DNA from: Cognaticolwellia beringensis
GTDB lineage: Bacteria; Pseudomonadota; Gammaproteobacteria; Enterobacterales; Alteromonadaceae
Length of the DNA stretch: 64,000 bases
Direction: 5' to 3'
NCBI RefSeq assembly: GCF_002076895.1
Contig: NZ_CP020465.1
Location: 1,736,001 to 1,800,000 of the forward strand
Part shown: in pieces, positions 1 to 9,004 of the stretch
How positions within the stretch are numbered: position 1 is the first letter of the stretch
Layout of the letters: each line of letters opens with the position of its first letter
Program-made: the position numbers and the translations under genes
The notes under the pieces: model-generated
Database searches by the model: none
What the model was told of the DNA's origin: nothing
The model's input: only the letters and a program-made list of their open reading frames with translations

Positions 1-347
1 CGCGCTTTATTAATAGCAAAGGCATCGTTTAATAGTGTTGTAAACTGTAATGTTGTTGGTTCGGGTTTAACAAGCATTGTTACGGGATCTACATGCTCGC
101 TTTTATTATTAGTCTTCACTAAAAGATGCTGACCTAAAACTGTTTTAACTAACTTAATTTCTTGCCAGTTTTCCTCAGGTGTAATGGTCAGCGATTGACT
201 CAATGGGTATTTTTTTACTGACAATTGCTCATAAGCCCCTTGATAACCAGGCTTAATAAAAAATACTAAGCCGGTAAGTGTCCACCCCAACATAGGTAGC
301 ACTAAAACAAGGCCAATGAGTTTGTGCAGTTTTCTACTTTTTTTCAT
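1..347 (-). CDS. PepSY-type membrane protein, partial (C-terminus outside window)
   Basis: The open frame starts at an ATG at 347 and runs off the left edge (about 115 codons visible). It begins MKKSRKLHKLIGLVLVLPM and continues into one clear membrane helix ending near GLVFFIKPG. The layout (short basic KLHKLIG start, helix, then a periplasmic stretch) is that of PepSY-associated TM proteins, often linked to siderophore-iron reduction or membrane redox. The two genes at the right end of the window have the same RK.HKW start. The ribosome binding site is weak (AGAAA). A perfect 19-bp inverted repeat ends 13 bases upstream of the start codon. The family assignment rests on the N-terminus only. 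Confidence 0.6.
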   Translation of the reverse strand, partial: MKKSRKLHKLIGLVLVLPMLGWTLTGLVFFIKPGYQGAYEQLSVKKYPLSQSLTITPEENWQEIKLVKTVLGQHLLVKTNNKSEHVDPVTMLVKPEPTTLQFTTLLNDAFAINKA

Positions 348-359
348 TTTTATTTCTTA

Positions 360-406
360 TTGATGCTTATTTTTTAATGCTCTTTTAATTAAAAAATAAG
401 CATCAA
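360..406. repeat. perfect 19-bp inverted repeat, 9-base loop
   Basis: The arms at 360-378 and 388-406 are perfect complements (left arm TTGATGCTTATTTTTTAAT). The repeat lies between the Nudix stop and the PepSY start on the same strand. It lacks a following U-run in either direction, so it is either a weak terminator or a hairpin acting on the PepSY leader. Confidence 0.6.
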
Positions 407-445
407 TAAATTCAGTATGATGGAAAAACGTTAAGCCGAGAATAA

Positions 446-889
446 TCACGCTTTAATGCGTTCCTCAGCAATTTCCTTTATTAATACCGGTGTGGTGAAA
501 TTGGCTTGTTTATCTAAAGCTAAAGGAATTAACCAATGCAGGTTCGGAATAATATTAGCTGGCAATTCACTCAGCTTAATAATATGTACTTGTTCTTGCT
601 CTATAGTTCTAGCACTAAAAGCGAGATCTGAAAATGCAAAATACATGTCAACATCATAAAAGTTGGGTCTATGTATTTTCGCATAACAGGTCCAATCTAC
701 TGTATTAGTTATCACGCCTGTTTCTTCAGTAAACTCTCTAACCATGGCATCGACTGATCGCTCGTTTGCTTCAATTTTACCACCAACGCCATTGAATAAC
801 CCATGCTGCCATTGCGGGTTAATCTTCTCGATTAGCACCACTTGGCTAGCGTCTTGTGAAAATAAAAAGCCTGTTACATATTTTTTCAC
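446..889 (-). CDS. Nudix hydrolase
   Basis: This 147-residue protein carries a complete Nudix box at residues about 36-60: G-K-I-E-A-N-E, seven residues, then REFTEETGV, matching GX5EX7REUXEEXGU. The family cleaves nucleoside diphosphates linked to another group; substrates include oxidised nucleotides and NDP-sugars, and the sequence alone does not give the substrate. The start is a GTG at 889 with AAGGA a few bases upstream; the nearby ATG at 893 is out of frame. It is followed on the same strand by the PepSY gene, with a long hairpin between them. Confidence 0.85.
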   Translation of the reverse strand: MKKYVTGFLFSQDASQVVLIEKINPQWQHGLFNGVGGKIEANERSVDAMVREFTEETGVITNTVDWTCYAKIHRPNFYDVDMYFAFSDLAFSARTIEQEQVHIIKLSELPANIIPNLHWLIPLALDKQANFTTPVLIKEIAEERIKA

Positions 890-908
890 ACATATTCCTT
901 GTGTTGAC

Positions 909-1997
909 TTACCCTAACTCTGGATAGTTATCGTGAATAAGCCGTTCAATGGTTTTCCTTACATCAGCAATGCTGATTTGCATCATTAGGTCTTTCCCTT
1001 TAGCACGAGTGCCCCAAGGTAGTTGCTCAAAACTTTGTTTGTATTGCCGTTGTATCGATGAAGTGTAAGCACTCACAACATATTGGGCATATAAGTAAGG
1101 GCCTGTACGCTTTGGATTGCTGTGGGCATATAAGCCCACAACAGGTGTTTCAACCGTCACTGCCATATGTGCAGGACCGGTGTCAGGTGCAACCACTAAA
1201 TGGGCTAATTTTAATACCGCCAATAACTGCTTTAGACTTGTTTTACCAACCAGATTTTGTATTTCGTTTTCGCTTTGATTAAGCTTACTCCGACTAATAA
1301 TCGCCTCAGCAAGCAGCTTCTCCATGGTGGTTGGGCCACCACATACCACGACTTTAAAACCACGAGCGATTAAATATTCAGCCGTTTGAGAATAACCTTC
1401 AGCATGCCAATTACGCTCCGCTTTACTTGCAGCAGGACATAGCACCGCAATCGGTTTATTAGCTTCATTGGCGGCACTGAGTTTTTCACTGGCCCATAAC
1501 TGGTCGCTATCCGCTAATGGCATTTTCCACAACGGCGGAGGAGCGTCTAGACCTAGTGCTTTTGCAAACCCCATAAAACCATCGAGCACATGCGGTTGTT
1601 TTTGCTTAGCTATTTTTTTATTGGTGAATAACCATTGCCCTTCTTTCGCACGCTGGGTGTCAAAGCCAATCTTTACTTTTGCTGAAATACATAAACTGGC
1701 AATACTAGCCCTTAATGCCACCTGCATATGCAGCAAAACATCAAACTTACGACCTTTAAGGTTTTGCCTTAAGTCTTGGTAACCTTTTAAACCTGCACGT
1801 TTATCAAAAATAACAAATTCAACACCATACAAGCCTTGTAATAAACTCGCTTCAATTTTACCTATCACCCAAGTAATTTTGGTGTCTGGCCACTGACGTT
1901 GAATATTTTGCACTACAGCAACGGCATGACATACGTCTCCGATAGCTGATAATCGCAATAAACATAAATTTTTCGGAGCAGATATTTGACCCAGCAT
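909..1997 (-). CDS. glycosyltransferase family 9 (LPS heptosyltransferase-like)
   Basis: This 362-residue protein has the GT9 ADP-heptose:LPS heptosyltransferase signature: an N-terminal LLRLSAIGDVCHAV segment and a C-terminal VVAPDTGPAHMA sugar-nucleotide motif. It would add a sugar, probably heptose, to the LPS inner core at the inner membrane. I start it at the ATG at 1997 (MLGQISAPKNL) because that places the conserved RLSAIGD motif at the usual distance. The frame is open further upstream (to 2276), but that part overlaps the divergent kdkA gene and looks non-coding. The Kdo kinase gene leaves in the opposite direction 48 bases away, which supports a core-LPS role. WaaC and WaaF cannot be told apart here. 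Confidence 0.85.
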   Translation of the reverse strand: MLGQISAPKNLCLLRLSAIGDVCHAVAVVQNIQRQWPDTKITWVIGKIEASLLQGLYGVEFVIFDKRAGLKGYQDLRQNLKGRKFDVLLHMQVALRASIASLCISAKVKIGFDTQRAKEGQWLFTNKKIAKQKQPHVLDGFMGFAKALGLDAPPPLWKMPLADSDQLWASEKLSAANEANKPIAVLCPAASKAERNWHAEGYSQTAEYLIARGFKVVVCGGPTTMEKLLAEAIISRSKLNQSENEIQNLVGKTSLKQLLAVLKLAHLVVAPDTGPAHMAVTVETPVVGLYAHSNPKRTGPYLYAQYVVSAYTSSIQRQYKQSFEQLPWGTRAKGKDLMMQISIADVRKTIERLIHDNYPELG

Positions 1998-2045
1998 AAA
2001 GGATTCACCACAATAGGAGCAGAAATATAATATAGGCCTATTATC

Positions 2046-2801
2046 TTGAACAAGCCCGCAATTGTAAAACCCTGTAATGAAAAAATTTTTCAACAAGGCA
2101 ATGTTTATTGTCGTTATGACAGCGACGATGTTAGCGCTTTTGACCCTGAAATGCTTGATGGCAATTTTTGGCAAGCCAAAAATGCCATCGTTGGTAGTGC
2201 TCAAGGCAGAGGTACAACATGGTTTATTGCTACTGAAAACGCCGCCGGTATTATGCGAAATTGGGTATTGCGCCATTACTATCGAGGCGGTTTAATTGGC
2301 AAGGTTATTAACGACCAATACATCTACACCGGCATAGCAAAAACCCGGGCGGCACGCGAGTTTGATTTACTTAAAACAATGAGAGCATTAGACCTGCCCG
2401 CACCTAAACCCGTAGCTTTTCGTGTCATTAAACATGGCTTGTTTTATCGCGCCGATTTATTGTCATCACGCATCCAAAATGCCAGTGATCTGGTCGGTAT
2501 ACTCAGTAAACATAAAATTAACCAACTGCTTTGGCAAGAAATCGGCAAGGTAATTAAATCGTTTCATCAACAAGGTATTTACCATCATGACTTAAATGCA
2601 CATAACATTTTAATTGATGATAGTGATAAAGTTTGGTTAATCGACTTTGACCAAGGTGAACAGCGAAATAATCAAATTAAATGGCCAGAAGAAAATATGG
2701 CTAGATTACTAAGATCATTTCGGAAAGAAAGTCATAAAATCAGCAATTTTCACTGGTGCGAAAAAAACTGGCAAGCGTTATTAAACGGTTACCAGTCTTA
2801 A
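2046..2801 (+). CDS. kdkA: 3-deoxy-D-manno-octulosonic acid (Kdo) kinase
   Basis: This 251-residue protein resembles KdkA/WaaP-type LPS kinases. It has GSAQGRGTTWF near residue 50, RHYYRGGLIGK near 77, the catalytic HHDLNAHNIL segment and the metal-binding LIDFDQGE segment. KdkA phosphorylates Kdo on lipid A precursors at the cytoplasmic face. No in-frame ATG precedes the conserved region and a stop lies just upstream, so translation most likely starts at the TTG at 2046; the RBS is weak. It shares a 48-base divergent promoter region with the GT9 gene, consistent with joint LPS-core assembly. Confidence 0.88.
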   Translation: MNKPAIVKPCNEKIFQQGNVYCRYDSDDVSAFDPEMLDGNFWQAKNAIVGSAQGRGTTWFIATENAAGIMRNWVLRHYYRGGLIGKVINDQYIYTGIAKTRAAREFDLLKTMRALDLPAPKPVAFRVIKHGLFYRADLLSSRIQNASDLVGILSKHKINQLLWQEIGKVIKSFHQQGIYHHDLNAHNILIDDSDKVWLIDFDQGEQRNNQIKWPEENMARLLRSFRKESHKISNFHWCEKNWQALLNGYQS

Positions 2802-2842
2802 ATTTAATTAATTGCTGTTGCTACATGTTGTTGAACAGCAGC

Positions 2843-3499
2843 TTATGCCACATTTAAACTATCTTGGCAGCGTTGGCGATACATAGCACGAGCCTCTAAA
2901 AATTCACTTTTAGCGCCCTCGCTTATGTAAGGGTGAATGATGACTAATATTTTCAATACACCTTGATAGAATACCGCGTCGTTAATTTCATTATCATTAT
3001 TTTGTGTTTGATAAAAACTTAACCAAAAAGTATTTACCAAACGCAGAATACTGACAATGTCTGGTAGGTCTTCATCAGAAAACTCCATCATTTTTGCCTC
3101 GCGTAGTGAAAGTAACAGCTCACTTACACGTTGGGCAATAAAGCTTTGTACTTCAACATATTTGTCGTGCAATAAGGGGTTTTTTGCGAGTAATACCGGT
3201 AAATTACTGTAGAAGAAGCGAAACTTCATCATCGCCTGAAATACCACATCCATATATAAAATAATGGCATCAAGGGGTTTTACGTCAGGGCTCACTTCCG
3301 GCATGGTTTCTATTAAAAGATTACGCGCATACTCCTCATATATTGAAAGTATGATGTCTTCTTTATTACGAAAGTGGTAGTACAGATTACCGGGGCTGAT
3401 ACCAAGATCAGCGGCAATGTGATTGGTGGTAACATTTCGCTCACCCTGTTCATTAAATAATACAATGCTGGCTTGAATTATTTTATCCCTAGTTTTCAT
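2843..3499 (-). CDS. TetR family transcriptional regulator
   Basis: This 218-residue protein has a standard TetR N-terminal helix-turn-helix (residues about 5-50, ending LGISPGNLYYHFRNKEDI) and a helical C-terminal ligand domain typical of the TetR_C family. It is divergent from the small SnoaL/NTF2-like gene at 3671. The 170-base spacer contains a perfect inverted repeat (3561-3591) suited to a TetR dimer. I infer repression of the divergent gene and possibly of itself. The ligand is unknown. Confidence 0.9.
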   Translation of the reverse strand: MKTRDKIIQASIVLFNEQGERNVTTNHIAADLGISPGNLYYHFRNKEDIILSIYEEYARNLLIETMPEVSPDVKPLDAIILYMDVVFQAMMKFRFFYSNLPVLLAKNPLLHDKYVEVQSFIAQRVSELLLSLREAKMMEFSDEDLPDIVSILRLVNTFWLSFYQTQNNDNEINDAVFYQGVLKILVIIHPYISEGAKSEFLEARAMYRQRCQDSLNVA

Positions 3500-3560
3500 G
3501 GATACTACTTCTTGTATTTGTTGACAGATATTTTTCTATCATACTATCAAAAATCATCAA

Positions 3561-3591
3561 ACTTAAAGCATTTCGAGTAAATACTTTAAGT
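3561..3591. promoter_or_regulatory. inverted repeat, candidate TetR-family operator
   Basis: The 8-base arms ACTTAAAG (3561-3568) and CTTTAAGT (3584-3591) are perfect complements around a 15-base spacer. The repeat lies between the divergent TetR gene and the NTF2-like gene. The operator role is inferred from position and symmetry only. Confidence 0.4.
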
Positions 3592-3670
3592 AAGTTTAAT
3601 ATTGACACCTGTTAGATTTAATTGCATCTTAACTTTACATGCATAAAAACCAATCAAAAAGGACTCGAAA

Positions 3671-4063
3671 ATGCTTCATAATTGGCATGATTTGATAAAA
3701 AATAAAGCCGTTGATCAAGTTTCCACCCTGCTTGCTGATGACGTTACCCTATTTTCACCGGTGATTCATACGCCCATAAAAGGGAAGAAAGTGGTCAGCA
3801 TGTACTTAACGGCGGCTTTTCATACTTTTTTAAATGGTACCTTTAAATACGATCGAGAATTTTCAGGCGATAACTCAGCGGTATTAGAGTTTTCACTAAG
3901 TGTGAATGGTATCGACATTAACGGTATTGATATGATCACATGGAATGAGCAGGGAAAAATTACTGAATTCAAAGTAATGATCCGCCCTTACAAAGCCTTA
4001 AATATGATTAATGACCAAATGACGGCCATGTTAGATAAACTAAAGCAGCAGAGTGTAAGTTAA
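3671..4063 (+). CDS. SnoaL/NTF2-like small protein
   Basis: This 130-residue protein has the look of the NTF2-like/SnoaL alpha+beta barrel family: an N-terminal helix (WHDLIKNKAVDQVSTLLADDVTLFSP), then a strand-rich half ending in ITEFKVMIRPYKALNMI. Members are small ligand-binding proteins or isomerase/hydrolase-like enzymes. The ATG has AAAAAGGA upstream at good spacing. It is divergent from the TetR gene and probably under its control. No catalytic assignment is possible. Confidence 0.75.
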   Translation: MLHNWHDLIKNKAVDQVSTLLADDVTLFSPVIHTPIKGKKVVSMYLTAAFHTFLNGTFKYDREFSGDNSAVLEFSLSVNGIDINGIDMITWNEQGKITEFKVMIRPYKALNMINDQMTAMLDKLKQQSVS

Positions 4064-4108
4064 ATTATTTGATTACTTTGAATTTAGCCGCTTCAACAAT
4101 TACAATAG

Positions 4109-4627
<519 letters not shown>

Positions 4628-4659
4628 GAAGGGAAATTTAGGGTTTTCTATCGATAAGT

Positions 4660-4698
4660 ATAAGTAAACGAATGCGTTATATGCACTCGTTTACTTAT
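4660..4698. terminator. inverted repeat between convergent coaD and csp
   Basis: The 16-base arms at 4660-4675 and 4683-4698 pair with a single mismatch, which becomes a G-U wobble on the minus strand. It sits between converging genes and probably ends both transcripts, although there is no strong U-run. Confidence 0.6.
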
Positions 4699-4708
4699 GG
4701 ACTAGCGC

Positions 4709-4915
4709 TTAAACAGCAACTACTTTATTTGCACATGGACCTTTTTGTCCTTGGCCTACTTCAAACTCAACAGCTTGGCCATCAGCCAAAGTTGCGTATT
4801 CACCACCAGATTGGATCTCTGAATGATGAACAAATAAATCTTTGCTGCCATCTTCTGGAGTAATAAAACCGAAACCTTTGTCTGCATTAAACCACTTAAC
4901 TATACCTTTGCTCAT
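4709..4915 (-). CDS. cold-shock domain protein (CspA family)
   Basis: This 68-residue single cold-shock domain protein has RNP1 ([11 protein letters not shown]) and RNP2 (DLFVHHSEI). These proteins bind single-stranded RNA/DNA and melt RNA structure, in the cold or constitutively. The length and the [16 protein letters not shown] start are typical. The sequence alone does not say whether it is cold-induced. An 8-bp inverted repeat lies about 30 bases upstream in its leader. Confidence 0.95.
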   Translation of the reverse strand: MSKGIVKWFNADKGFGFITPEDGSKDLFVHHSEIQSGGEYATLADGQAVEFEVGQGQKGPCANKVVAV

Positions 4916-4946
4916 ATTATTCTCTTTTATCTTCGGTGAAAAATAT

Positions 4947-4982
4947 AATTCTGACTTGCTATCACCATTACAAATCAGAATT
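4947..4982. repeat. inverted repeat in csp leader
   Basis: AATTCTGA (4947-4954) and TCAGAATT (4975-4982) are perfect complements. The repeat is upstream of csp and downstream of the hypothetical gene on the same strand, so it could end that gene or shape the csp leader. Confidence 0.4.
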
Positions 4983-5023
4983 TGAATTTAGTTGGCTACT
5001 GTCGGCCAAGTGCATTTTACGGA

Positions 5024-5347
5024 TTAACGCAACTTGCCATTCTTATTCTTCATATTAGCGACCTTTCGGGCTATAGCAAGTAACTCTGATGAAATATCAT
5101 CGCTACCCGCTTTTATTAACTTGCTAACATCACCAGAAGAGAATAACGAACCACGCTCAGACTTTACGCCTAACGAACGCACAAAATCTTTTGTTTTACC
5201 GGTACTACCCGTTTCAATATATTTAAATATAACCTGTTCATTAAAGCTTTGAGGCTCAGTTTTTAGGGTAGTAATTTCATCGTTAATGGCTTTAATTTCT
5301 AATTCTAAATTAGCAACTAATTCGGCAATGCTTTCGTAAGGTTTCAT
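5024..5347 (-). CDS. hypothetical protein, coiled-coil N-terminus
   Basis: This 107-residue protein is not recognised. Residues about 5-35 (SIAELVANLELEIKAINDEITTLK) have a heptad-like pattern suggesting a short coiled coil. The rest is charged and soluble, ending in a basic tail (KNKNGKLR). The ATG at 5347 is preferred over the TTG three bases upstream; the RBS is weak. It is upstream of the csp gene on the same strand, 108 bases away. Codon use looks like its neighbours and no overlapping frame competes, so it is probably real. Confidence 0.55.
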   Translation of the reverse strand: MKPYESIAELVANLELEIKAINDEITTLKTEPQSFNEQVIFKYIETGSTGKTKDFVRSLGVKSERGSLFSSGDVSKLIKAGSDDISSELLAIARKVANMKNKNGKLR

Positions 5348-5350
5348 CAA

Positions 5351-5767
5351 ACTATTTAACTCTTATAGGATTATCTGATCTTATTTATTGCGCTCACTTT
5401 ACCAGTGTCACAACTCAGTATAACCGTTATATGTAAAACATCATTGTACAGTGAATGAAAGTGAGTAAATAGCTTTAGAACACCGATACTTTGTTAAACG
5501 CTGTATATATTGTAAAAAACAGCTAGCCGTATCAGGTTTTATAGGTAATACAATTCAGTAGATTTATTTTTATTTACCTGAAAATACAATAATTTAACTA
5601 CTTACGGGTGAACGGTTGTAAGTTAACTCCCTGTAGTAAAGTTAGAATATTTATTAACCTGTCGACTTTAGTAAAAATTGCAGTTAACGTGCTAAATATA
5701 AAGCCAACGCTGATCTGTTCCGTTAATTCATTCGTTTGGTATACACAATCGGTTTCGGAATTATGCC
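5351..5767. other. intergenic region without recognised gene
   Basis: About 417 AT-rich bases between two divergent genes. I see no ORF with a convincing start, no long hairpin and no repeat beyond a short ACTTAC/GTAAGT pair. It presumably holds the promoters of both flanking genes. Confidence 0.5.
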
Positions 5768-6334
5768 TTGATAATCTTTGATATTTTACTGTTAATGGCG
5801 GTAATGTTTATTGCTGGAACACTGATATACAGTAGCGTTAAGCTAGGAATTTCTCCTATGCCTAGCTCAAGAAAAGCCTATAAGGTTATGAGCGACTTAG
5901 TTGATAAAACCGGTACTGGCCCAATTATTGACTTAGGCAGTGGCTGGGGCAACTTCGTTATACCCATAGCCAAAAGCAATCGACAAAGACAAGTCATTGG
6001 TTATGAAATGTCTACACTGCCATGGCTTATCTCAACATTACTTAAGCAGATATTAGGGTTAAGTAATCTAACCTTGCACCGAGAAAATTTTTATCACGCA
6101 AGTCTGCCTGCTGCATCGGTGATAGTGTGTTATTTATACCCGCAAGCCATGATTAAAATTCAGGCTAAATTGCTTTTAGAGCAACCAAAAATTGACTTTC
6201 TTATCAGTAATAATTTTGCCTTACCAGCATTGCAGCCTGATGCTGTGATAATGCTTGATGACTTTTACAAGTCACCTGTTTACCTTTACAAAATAGCTGA
6301 CCCTGGCACTATTCAATACAGCGCTAAGTATTAA
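5768..6334 (+). CDS. membrane-anchored class I SAM-dependent methyltransferase-like protein
   Basis: This 188-residue protein begins with a hydrophobic helix (residues about 1-23). It then shows the SAM-binding motif I, IIDLGSGWGNFVIPIAK (about residues 53-69), and an acidic motif II in GYEMST. The fold is shorter than a full methyltransferase, and the substrate is unknown. The start is uncertain: TTG at 5768 gives the full helix, while ATGs at 5795 and 5804 would trim it. It stands alone between a divergent hypothetical gene and the convergent mutM. Confidence 0.7.
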   Translation: MIIFDILLLMAVMFIAGTLIYSSVKLGISPMPSSRKAYKVMSDLVDKTGTGPIIDLGSGWGNFVIPIAKSNRQRQVIGYEMSTLPWLISTLLKQILGLSNLTLHRENFYHASLPAASVIVCYLYPQAMIKIQAKLLLEQPKIDFLISNNFALPALQPDAVIMLDDFYKSPVYLYKIADPGTIQYSAKY

Positions 6335-6489
6335 GTCTATCCAGTATTTTCAGCTTACAAGACTAGCTATTAATGAAGTACTTTCGGTAATCTCAAATGC
6401 TAATATCGCGAATCAACTGATCATTTCTACTGGTTAAAACCGTTATTTTATTGTGTATAAAGTAGATATACTGATGAGTAAAGATGATC

Positions 6490-7398
6490 TTATTTATTTT
6501 TAACGACCTTGTTAACTAACGCTTTCTTTAAGACAGTTTTTGCTTTTTGTTTTACTGTTTTTTTGGCTGTTTTTTTCGGTATGACTTGTACTTGGCATTG
6601 TGGGCAAAATACTGAACTACGATTAGACTGACGAATTTCTTCAAGTACCGTTTGGCAGCCGTCACATTTCTCCCCTGCTCGCCCGTAAACAAAAAGCTTT
6701 TGGGCAAAATAGCCTGGCTTACCATCAGCTTGTGTAAAGTCTTTTAAGGTCGTGCCGCCTTGCTCAATGGCTGCTGCTAATACTTGTTTAATAATATCGG
6801 TTAACTCATTAAATTTTTCTTCGCTAATACTATTAACTAAGGTCGCAGGATGAATACTGGCGATAAATAATGCTTCGTTAGCATAAATATTACCTACGCC
6901 TACCACCACATGATTATCCATTAAAAAGGTTTTAACCGGTACTTTTCGATTGCCTGCCTTGGTAAATAGGTGCCCATAAGTAAAATCTTCAGTTAATGGC
7001 TCAGGCCCTAGTTTTGTTAATAATCCTTGCAGATCATGATGTTCAGGAAACCATAATACCGCACCAAAACGCCTTGGATCGTTCAACCTTAACATTTTGT
7101 CATTATCAAATAACATTTCAAAATGGTCATGCTTAGCCGCAGGTATCTGCTCCTCCAGAATACGCACTGAGCCCGACATACCTAAATGCAATAATAACGT
7201 ACCGCTTGAAAACCTTAACAATAAATACTTTGAACGCCGCTCTATTTTTTCTAAAGTTTTACCGACCACACTATGCACTTCATCTGGGATAGGCCAGCGA
7301 AGTTTGGCATTACGTACGATAACATGGGTAACTTTCTGGCCAGCTATATGGGGTGTAATGCCTAATCGACAAACTTCGACCTCAGGTAATTCAGGCAT
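6490..7398 (-). CDS. mutM: formamidopyrimidine-DNA glycosylase (Fpg)
   Basis: MutM removes 8-oxoguanine and formamidopyrimidines from DNA by base excision. The protein starts exactly MPELPEVE, with the catalytic Pro2/Glu3. It has the DNA-binding MDNHVVVGVGNIYANEALF segment and a C-terminal zinc finger (CDGC ... CPQC). At 302 residues it is about 30 longer than E. coli Fpg (269). The excess is a lysine-rich tail after the finger (IPKKTAKKTVKQKAK and onward). The start at 7398 has GAGGAA nine bases upstream; the frame reads further upstream into the neighbour but that is not coding. The ATP-grasp gene ends at 7400, so the two are almost certainly co-transcribed. Confidence 0.95.
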   Translation of the reverse strand: MPELPEVEVCRLGITPHIAGQKVTHVIVRNAKLRWPIPDEVHSVVGKTLEKIERRSKYLLLRFSSGTLLLHLGMSGSVRILEEQIPAAKHDHFEMLFDNDKMLRLNDPRRFGAVLWFPEHHDLQGLLTKLGPEPLTEDFTYGHLFTKAGNRKVPVKTFLMDNHVVVGVGNIYANEALFIASIHPATLVNSISEEKFNELTDIIKQVLAAAIEQGGTTLKDFTQADGKPGYFAQKLFVYGRAGEKCDGCQTVLEEIRQSNRSSVFCPQCQVQVIPKKTAKKTVKQKAKTVLKKALVNKVVKNK

Positions 7399-7399
7399 A

Positions 7400-8335
7400 T
7401 TAAGATATTCCTCGAGATGAAGTGGCAGTGTCGGATTCAGCGTTTTGCAATTTGGGCTCACATGATGCCATACGAGTAACGAAAGCATCGACAAAGCGCT
7501 GTGGCGCGGCTTCATCCATATTAAAATACAGCGAAGGCTCAATTAACTCAGCCTCCATCAAAGCAAATGTGTCTTCATGGCGTACAAAATCAATACGAGC
7601 ATAAAGCAACTCACCATGTAGCTTACTGATGGCTTGCATTGTGTTATTTGCTGCTAGCAATAATGATGGCTCAGGTGTTACTGTTAATAACCCACCGCCA
7701 TGCTCTTCTTGTACACGAAAATCACCTTGTGCTGGGGTTTTTAATATCGTATGGCTGTACTTGCCATTAAAATAAAACAATGAAAACTCCCCCTCTTGGC
7801 AAATTGCCGCCATAAAAGGTTGCACCATAAGTTCTCGAGTAGCAAACGCTTGACTTAACTCTGCCATTTTATCTTGATAATTCTCTTTTGTTAGCCAAAA
7901 AGTATTATCCGCATTGGCACTTACCCGCGGCTTTAATACGATTTGCTCGGTCGCAAAATGGCTGAAATATCCCGCTATATTTTTAGCATCAAAAGTCTCG
8001 GGCCATAACGTGGGTACTATAGTTACACTGTCCGCTGCTAGGCTTTTTAAATAACTTTTATTAATATTCCACTCAACTACATTCAAGCTATTTTCTAGCC
8101 GCGCGTTTGATTGCTCAATCGTTGATAGTACGCTCAGAAAATTTTCCATATCGTCTTGGTAATCCCAAGGACTTCGAATGATAACCGCTTCATAGTCCGA
8201 CCAATTTACGTTAACACAACGCCATGAAATCAATTCAGTCTGCCAACCTAAAGCCAACATTGGCTCGTCAATCAAACAATCGTAAGTTTCAAAATCAGCT
8301 AAACTGTCCATGGATAAAATTGCGCATTTTTTCAT
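7400..8335 (-). CDS. ATP-grasp domain protein
   Basis: This 311-residue protein has the ATP-grasp layout seen in RimK/glutathione-synthetase-like ligases. A nucleotide-binding region lies around IVLKPRVSANADNTFWL. It is followed by GEFSLFYFNGKYSHTILK and the metal-binding LLYARIDFVR ... LMEAELIEPSLYF block. Such enzymes join a carboxylate to an amine using ATP. The substrate is not evident; the closest general pattern is the stand-alone ATP-grasp group that includes DcsG. It ends one base before the mutM start, suggesting an operon, though the functional link is unclear. The ATG at 8335 (MKKCAILSMDSL) fits the expected start. Confidence 0.8.
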   Translation of the reverse strand: MKKCAILSMDSLADFETYDCLIDEPMLALGWQTELISWRCVNVNWSDYEAVIIRSPWDYQDDMENFLSVLSTIEQSNARLENSLNVVEWNINKSYLKSLAADSVTIVPTLWPETFDAKNIAGYFSHFATEQIVLKPRVSANADNTFWLTKENYQDKMAELSQAFATRELMVQPFMAAICQEGEFSLFYFNGKYSHTILKTPAQGDFRVQEEHGGGLLTVTPEPSLLLAANNTMQAISKLHGELLYARIDFVRHEDTFALMEAELIEPSLYFNMDEAAPQRFVDAFVTRMASCEPKLQNAESDTATSSRGIS

Positions 8336-8382
8336 AAATTAATGACCTTACTTCAGCGTTTCGGTGAATATTACAACGTTAA

Positions 8383-8880
8383 TTAATCGACAAAAATTTC
8401 TTGAGGAAATAATTGCCCGTACATAGCGATTGGCATGACAAGCCATTGTTGTGATGCGTGATTAAATATTAGTAATTGTTGATCAGTAGCATAGAAACTT
8501 AACTGTAATGGCTGTGTTTTTCCAGCGATATCAAGTAAAACATCAAGAGACAGTTGACGATCAACTTCTGGTGCTTGCACCATAGTCTGACCACTACTTT
8601 GCTGCCAAGACATCATCATTTGTGCTAAGGCTTGTCCAGAAATACTGGCCGGTGTTGCTCGCCAAGTGCGACCTATGCGCTCGATAGCGACAATGTTATT
8701 AATGTTTAGCGTTAAAATAATATTTTGTGTCCCGACTAGCGCTATATCTTGTTTGCTATTTTCATCGCTACTATCATCTGACGAGTAGATTTTTTTATTA
8801 GTGACGTTAATCAATAAAATAAAGCCCATAACGACAAAAATGATGACATTATTCCAACCAGTTTTTGATAATTTCACCAT
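8383..8880 (-). CDS. single-pass membrane protein of unknown function
   Basis: This 165-residue protein has one N-terminal membrane helix (NVIIFVVMGFILLINVTN) and then a predicted periplasmic domain. The domain contains conserved-looking strands (IERIGRTWRATP) and a C-terminal WLVMPIAMYGQLFP. I start it at the ATG at 8880, where GGAGG sits six bases upstream; an in-frame ATG at 8901 has no such signal. It lies just upstream of the ATP-grasp/mutM pair on the same strand. I do not recognise the family. Confidence 0.7.
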   Translation of the reverse strand: MVKLSKTGWNNVIIFVVMGFILLINVTNKKIYSSDDSSDENSKQDIALVGTQNIILTLNINNIVAIERIGRTWRATPASISGQALAQMMMSWQQSSGQTMVQAPEVDRQLSLDVLLDIAGKTQPLQLSFYATDQQLLIFNHASQQWLVMPIAMYGQLFPQEIFVD

Positions 8881-9004
8881 GATAGGCCTCCATACTTTCA
8901 ACTATCTGCATGATACGAAAAAATTGAGCTTATTAGTACATAGCTTTACACTATTAACAAATAATAATGAATCCAATATCAGCTTTCCAAAATCAAGGCT
9001 TTTT

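Noticed and set aside
1998..2276. N-terminal extension of the GT9 gene
   Set aside because: It overlaps the divergent kdkA gene; the conserved N-terminus begins right after the ATG at 1997.
8801..9004. N-terminal extension of the DUF885 gene
   Set aside because: It overlaps the divergent membrane gene, and the signal peptide starts at 9005 with a good RBS.
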